NCBI GenBank assembly: GCA_965205545.1
Contig: OZ242170.1
Span: forward strand, 2,046,001-2,110,000
Reading direction: 5' to 3'
Source: Bin55 sp965205545
GTDB lineage: Bacteria > Pseudomonadota > Gammaproteobacteria > Pseudomonadales > Azotimanducaceae
DNA: 64,000 bases
Positions 60,532 to 64,000 of the stretch are shown here, one piece after another (the first letter of the stretch is position 1; each line of letters opens with the position of its first letter). Under the pieces are notes generated by a model that ran no database searches, was not told where the DNA came from, and saw only the letters and a program-made list of their open reading frames with translations. The position numbers and the translations under genes are program-made.

Positions 60532-62307
60532 TCAGTTCTCAGACCTGCTTGTCGACTTGATCAGCGTGTGGATTCCGTTGGACTCAATTGGACCGAATTC
60601 CTCGGTCGTGCCGTCTTGCCAATGCACCCGCACCTGTTCAATGACTCCTATGTCTCCCAGGCCGAAGTGGACAGTGGCATCCTGACTCGAAAGATACCCT
60701 CGGGTGTGAACAACCGGTCGAAGGATATTGCGAGTTCCCAAGTCCACCTCGACTACGGCACCCAGAGCATCTCTATTGGTCGACGAATCCAGCACGCGAA
60801 ACTTCACCCAGTGCCGACGATCGTCAATCTCGTTGCGGTAGAGTTGCACGGAACTGTTGGAGTTGGTCACCAGAGCGTCGAGATCGCCGTCACCGTCGAT
60901 GTCAGCCGTGACTAGGCTTCGGCTCACTCTGGAAGAGTCTTCGATCCCAAAGATCGTGTCGTCCACCTCAACGAAACGTCCGTTCTCTGCACCGAGCAAT
61001 AGTCGGTTGGTTCCGGCGTAGTTGCTGTGGAACGCGGCTAGCGACGGATTCATCTCTGACCAGGAATCCGATTGGGCTCGCCTTGATTTTCGAACGTTTC
61101 CATTGACAACGAGCAAGTCCAAATTGCCATCGTGGTTGAAATCGGCAAACGCTGCGCCGAACGCTGAGTCCTTGAAAGTTGGTAGCGCTATACCCAACTC
61201 TGCTGTTGAATCTAGGAATAGATTTCCTTCCGATAGATAAGCAGTATCCGTTTCACCATCGAGATGGGTCACAAAGATGTCCATGCGGCCGTCGCGATTC
61301 AGATCAGCAATGTCCACGCCCATGCTTGCTTCGGACTCGCCGAACATGTTTACCGCGACACCCATCGCGATCCCGTTGTCACTGAACCCGCCATTCCCAT
61401 CGTTTATCCACAGAAAGTTCCTTTCGCCGTCATTGGCTACAAAAACGTCAGGATGGGTGTCGTTGTTGAAGTCGGCACACATCACTCCCAAGGCTCGATT
61501 TCTTTTGGGTGCATTGGAACTGCCCAGAGTTCCTTCTGTGAATCTTAGCCCCCCTTGATTCAGGAACAGTCGATCTGTGACCGCGGCGAAGACGTTGGGT
61601 GCGCAATAGTCAGACTCGCCAGCAGCGGTTCGACACTCTCGGTCGGCATCATCAACTACATAGGTACCGACATACAGATCCAGCAGTCCGTCAGCATTGA
61701 CATCACAGAACGTTGCCGATGTCGACCAGTCGCTGACTGCAATGCCGGAATGGGCGGTCACATCCTGAAAACGGCCGTCTCCCAAGTTGCGAAACAAGCG
61801 ATCTTGTTTCAGATTGGTAACGTACACGTCGAGCTTGCCATCGTTGTCTGCATCACCGATAGCAACTCCCATTCCGTAACCGACATCCCCCAATCCAGAT
61901 GCTTCGGTTGTATCAACGAATCGTCCGTTGGCCAGTTGGCGGAAAAGACGATTGGCGTCCTGTGGGGAACTTTTGTCGAGATCACCGCTGTTGATCAAGT
62001 AGATGTCGAGTAGACCGTCGTCGTCGTAGTCAAACACGGCAGCCCCAGAACCCATGATTTCGGGAAACCGATATTTTTCCTGTATGCCGGAGGAGTGAAC
62101 GAAATGCAGTCCAACCGATGCCGAGATCTCGTTGAATACGGGGGATCGTTGGCTGGTTTCATCCAGTTCTGAAATCAATGGAATGCTTGCCATCAATGCC
62201 GATAGCGCAATAGCCGACCTTGCATCAACGACGATTCTGAACAATACGCACATCAATAGCAGCACTAGCAAATGTTGAGAGCATGGGGAAGACTGAGCCA
62301 AGAGCAT
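60532..62307 (-). CDS. CRTAC1-like protein with FG-GAP/VCBS repeats and ASPIC/UnbV domain
   Basis: The protein has 591 residues. ATG at 62307 (GGAT 5 nt upstream) is preferred over a TTG at 62334. A hydrophobic signal segment (about 12-26) leads to a beta-propeller-like region with at least seven calcium-binding-type D-x-D-x-DG motifs (DYDDDGLLD, DADNDGKLD, DVNADGLLD, DLNRDGRMD, DFNHDGNLD, DIDGDGDLD). The C-terminal ASPIC/UnbV domain runs from HWVKFRVLDSST to VHFGLG and VRVHWQDGTTEEF. It is probably exported and surface- or periplasm-located. It is co-oriented with the TPR gene and divergent from a TonB-dependent receptor gene. Its role is unknown. Confidence 0.9.
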   Translation of the reverse strand: MLLAQSSPCSQHLLVLLLMCVLFRIVVDARSAIALSALMASIPLISELDETSQRSPVFNEISASVGLHFVHSSGIQEKYRFPEIMGSGAAVFDYDDDGLLDIYLINSGDLDKSSPQDANRLFRQLANGRFVDTTEASGLGDVGYGMGVAIGDADNDGKLDVYVTNLKQDRLFRNLGDGRFQDVTAHSGIAVSDWSTSATFCDVNADGLLDLYVGTYVVDDADRECRTAAGESDYCAPNVFAAVTDRLFLNQGGLRFTEGTLGSSNAPKRNRALGVMCADFNNDTHPDVFVANDGERNFLWINDGNGGFSDNGIAMGVAVNMFGESEASMGVDIADLNRDGRMDIFVTHLDGETDTAYLSEGNLFLDSTAELGIALPTFKDSAFGAAFADFNHDGNLDLLVVNGNVRKSRRAQSDSWSEMNPSLAAFHSNYAGTNRLLLGAENGRFVEVDDTIFGIEDSSRVSRSLVTADIDGDGDLDALVTNSNSSVQLYRNEIDDRRHWVKFRVLDSSTNRDALGAVVEVDLGTRNILRPVVHTRGYLSSQDATVHFGLGDIGVIEQVRVHWQDGTTEEFGPIESNGIHTLIKSTSRSEN

Positions 62308-62605
62308 AATATCCAGCGTATAACCGCATACCAAGAATTGCAGACGGCAAAGTAGAGTCTTGCGTTAACGGCATCTAATTTGGGAAACTGCATCTAGCTT
62401 GTACTTGTTGCGATTGCTTTCCGGTCTCGCCACGAGAAGCAAGAATAGTTGAATGAACTCGTATTTGCCTGGGTGCAGTTCTCAAGCCAAATACTGATTT
62501 AAGAAGCTGTAAATAGAGCTTACGAACTCGTTTATAAGCGATTGAGTTGATATAGAATCCAAAGAAGATTGGATTGAAAACGATGCACTTTGGGAGAAAT
62601 TACCT
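62308..62605. other. Divergent intergenic region between CRTAC1-like and TonB receptor genes
   Basis: These 298 bp are locally AT-rich (62480-62560) and should contain both promoters. TATAGAAT near 62551 is a possible -10 for the receptor gene. A GGGAG precedes the receptor ATG. There is no other feature I can support. Confidence 0.4.
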
Positions 62606-64000
62606 ATGAATTTGCGACATAAGAGATCGTCGCGCTGGCCACTTGCCCATTGGCGGGAGGCTCTCGCTGGTTTTTTGGCAACGGGCCTGGTCATTTGCGG
62701 CGGAAACCTGATCGCTCAGGCAACCCAGGACTCTGAGGAAGAAGACGCCAATGTTCCCATGGAGGAAATAGTTGTCACTGCGGAGAAACGCGAAGAAAAC
62801 ATTCTCGATGTTCCGTTGACGATGTCAGCGCTCAACGAGCAGCTGCTTGAGGAGCTTGGCGTTACGAACGAACGTGATTTGGAGCAGCTCGTGCCAGGGC
62901 TGCAGTTTGCCTACGATTCGGAAGGAAACGGCATTGCGATTCGAGGAATCGGAACTCAAAAGGCGGTGCAACACCACGACGACTTAGCAGTCGCCTTTTA
63001 CGTGGACGGCGTATATACCGTGAACATCTATGGAATTGCTCCAAATATGTTCGATATCGAGAGAGTTGAAGTGGGCAGGGGACCACAAGGAACCCTGCAC
63101 GGGCGGAACTCGATAGCCGGATCGGTTAGCTTCATCAACCGAAGACCAACTAACGAATGGGACTTCAAGCTGCTTTCGGAGTTCACGAACCAGTTCAGTC
63201 AACGTTACAACGTTGCGTTCGGCGGACCGATCAATGACCAATGGAGCTTCCGCATCAACGGCGGCTACTTCACAGGCGACGGCTTGCAGGAAAACGTTGG
63301 CATAGCCGAAGATTTCGATGCACCCGACGAATTCAATATTGCCCCAGCTCTCCGGTACCGACAAGACGATCTGGATGTGAACGTTCGCTATCAGCGGACA
63401 ATTGACAAAGGCCGTGCACGGGCAAGCATACGATTTACCGAGGCGGACCGCGAAAGCCCCACCGGCGATTGGGGCACGCCCAATGCTTGGTATCTCTACG
63501 AGACTCCAATTCCCTCGATATCCAATTGCCCTCCTGGCCAGTTCAGAGACTTCGGCGGCATTTGCGATGACTTGCAGAACAAAGTCTTGAGCAATCGCGA
63601 GAACACAAAGGACAATCAGCTGGACCGGTTTGCGTTCAACGTCGACTATCAGATCAATGACGACTACAGCATTCGCTATACCTTTGGTGCCAATATGACG
63701 GACACGTTCGAAACGAACGATGGCGATGGAACCGACAGGGTAGCCAGCTCAGTGGATCCGACAATTCCTGCGGACTGTCTCGAGAAATACGACATGGCCA
63801 CGTGCCAGGCGGTAACCTTCAACGATAGCCAGACCGCGTATCTATGGAACCACGACGAGTCCTCGCACGAGGTCCAGATTTTTTCAAGCTTTGACGGGCC
63901 ATTGAATTTCATCGGTGGTATCTACGCATACGAAAACGAGGCGTCATGGACGAATTCCGGCAACAACTTCGCGAATCCACTGATGTACACCGACGCAGAC
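62606..64000 (+). CDS. TonB-dependent outer-membrane receptor, 5' part
   Basis: The frame is open from ATG 62606 to the window end (465 codons, no stop), so the gene continues beyond it. An N-terminal export segment (about 15-40) is followed by the TonB box region EEIVVTAEKREE (about 53-64), the plug domain (VPLTMSALNEQLLEELGV, AIRGIGTQ, FYVDGVYT, RVEVGRGPQGTLHGRNSIAG) and the beginning of a 22-stranded barrel. Such receptors import siderophores, vitamins or glycans using TonB energy. The plug is of the type common in marine gammaproteobacteria. The substrate is not readable from the fragment. Confidence 0.93.
   Translation, partial: MNLRHKRSSRWPLAHWREALAGFLATGLVICGGNLIAQATQDSEEEDANVPMEEIVVTAEKREENILDVPLTMSALNEQLLEELGVTNERDLEQLVPGLQFAYDSEGNGIAIRGIGTQKAVQHHDDLAVAFYVDGVYTVNIYGIAPNMFDIERVEVGRGPQGTLHGRNSIAGSVSFINRRPTNEWDFKLLSEFTNQFSQRYNVAFGGPINDQWSFRINGGYFTGDGLQENVGIAEDFDAPDEFNIAPALRYRQDDLDVNVRYQRTIDKGRARASIRFTEADRESPTGDWGTPNAWYLYETPIPSISNCPPGQFRDFGGICDDLQNKVLSNRENTKDNQLDRFAFNVDYQINDDYSIRYTFGANMTDTFETNDGDGTDRVASSVDPTIPADCLEKYDMATCQAVTFNDSQTAYLWNHDESSHEVQIFSSFDGPLNFIGGIYAYENEASWTNSGNNFANPLMYTDAD

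Noticed and set aside
61406..61416. Exact DnaA box TTATCCACA inside the CRTAC1-like gene
   Set aside because: A single box in a coding sequence more than 30 kb from the origin cluster is expected by chance and has no companions.

Overview
The window is the chromosomal origin region of a gammaproteobacterium of medium GC content. On the minus strand it carries rpmH-rnpA-yidD-yidC-mnmE-mnmG-rsmG-parA-parB, the complete atpIBEFHAGDC operon and glmU-glmS. On the plus strand it carries dnaA-dnaN-recF-gyrB, with a DnaA-box cluster in the rpmH-dnaA gap (about 29.4-30.0 kb) and two perfect parS palindromes. This order is classic for free-living gammaproteobacteria of the Pseudomonas type. UvrD, GlmS, ATP synthase and GyrB all resemble gammaproteobacterial proteins. 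I cannot name the genus. The accessory genes (phytanoyl-CoA dioxygenase-like proteins, a TonB-dependent receptor, a TRAP transporter, acyl-CoA enzymes and a type II glutamine synthetase) suggest an aerobic, probably aquatic heterotroph.

Layout. 0-5.8 kb: the end of a TRAP permease gene, a TRAP solute-binding lipoprotein translationally coupled to uvrD, and a secreted protein of unknown function. 5.8-9.1 kb: glmU-glmS for UDP-GlcNAc synthesis; GlmU has a strikingly altered nucleotide-binding signature. 9.2-13.3 kb: a VOC protein with a PhyH-like dioxygenase, then an ECF sigma factor, a membrane-anchored anti-sigma-like protein and a TPR-like protein. 13.4-20.3 kb: the atp operon. 20.4-21.1 kb: an orphan lipoprotein behind a promoter framed by two palindromes. 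21.2-29.4 kb: parB to rpmH. 29.4-36.1 kb: oriC, dnaA, dnaN, recF, parS and gyrB. 36.1-42.4 kb: def-fmt-rsmB-trkA-trkH-plsC, with the second parS inside rsmB.

42.4-45.3 kb is a looser region. It has a long gap, a higBA toxin-antitoxin locus whose toxin is frameshifted, a CDP-alcohol phosphatidyltransferase without an ordinary start codon, and a polytopic membrane protein. 45.4-53.9 kb holds metabolic genes: a crotonase-fold enzyme, glutamine synthetase II, a thioredoxin-domain protein, a serine hydrolase, ArfB, an acyl-CoA carboxylase carboxyltransferase and a second PhyH-like protein. 53.9-64 kb holds RsgA, a two-gene ABC exporter behind a leader with two inverted repeats, a CRTAC1/FG-GAP plus TPR gene pair, and the start of a divergent TonB-dependent receptor gene that runs off the window.

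No rRNA or tRNA gene, CRISPR array, insertion sequence or prophage was recognised. The observations I rate highest are the GlmU signature loss, a one-codon deletion in the DnaA-box-binding signature of DnaA, the sigma/anti-sigma/TPR cassette and the broken higB. None of these amounts to a demonstrated new system.
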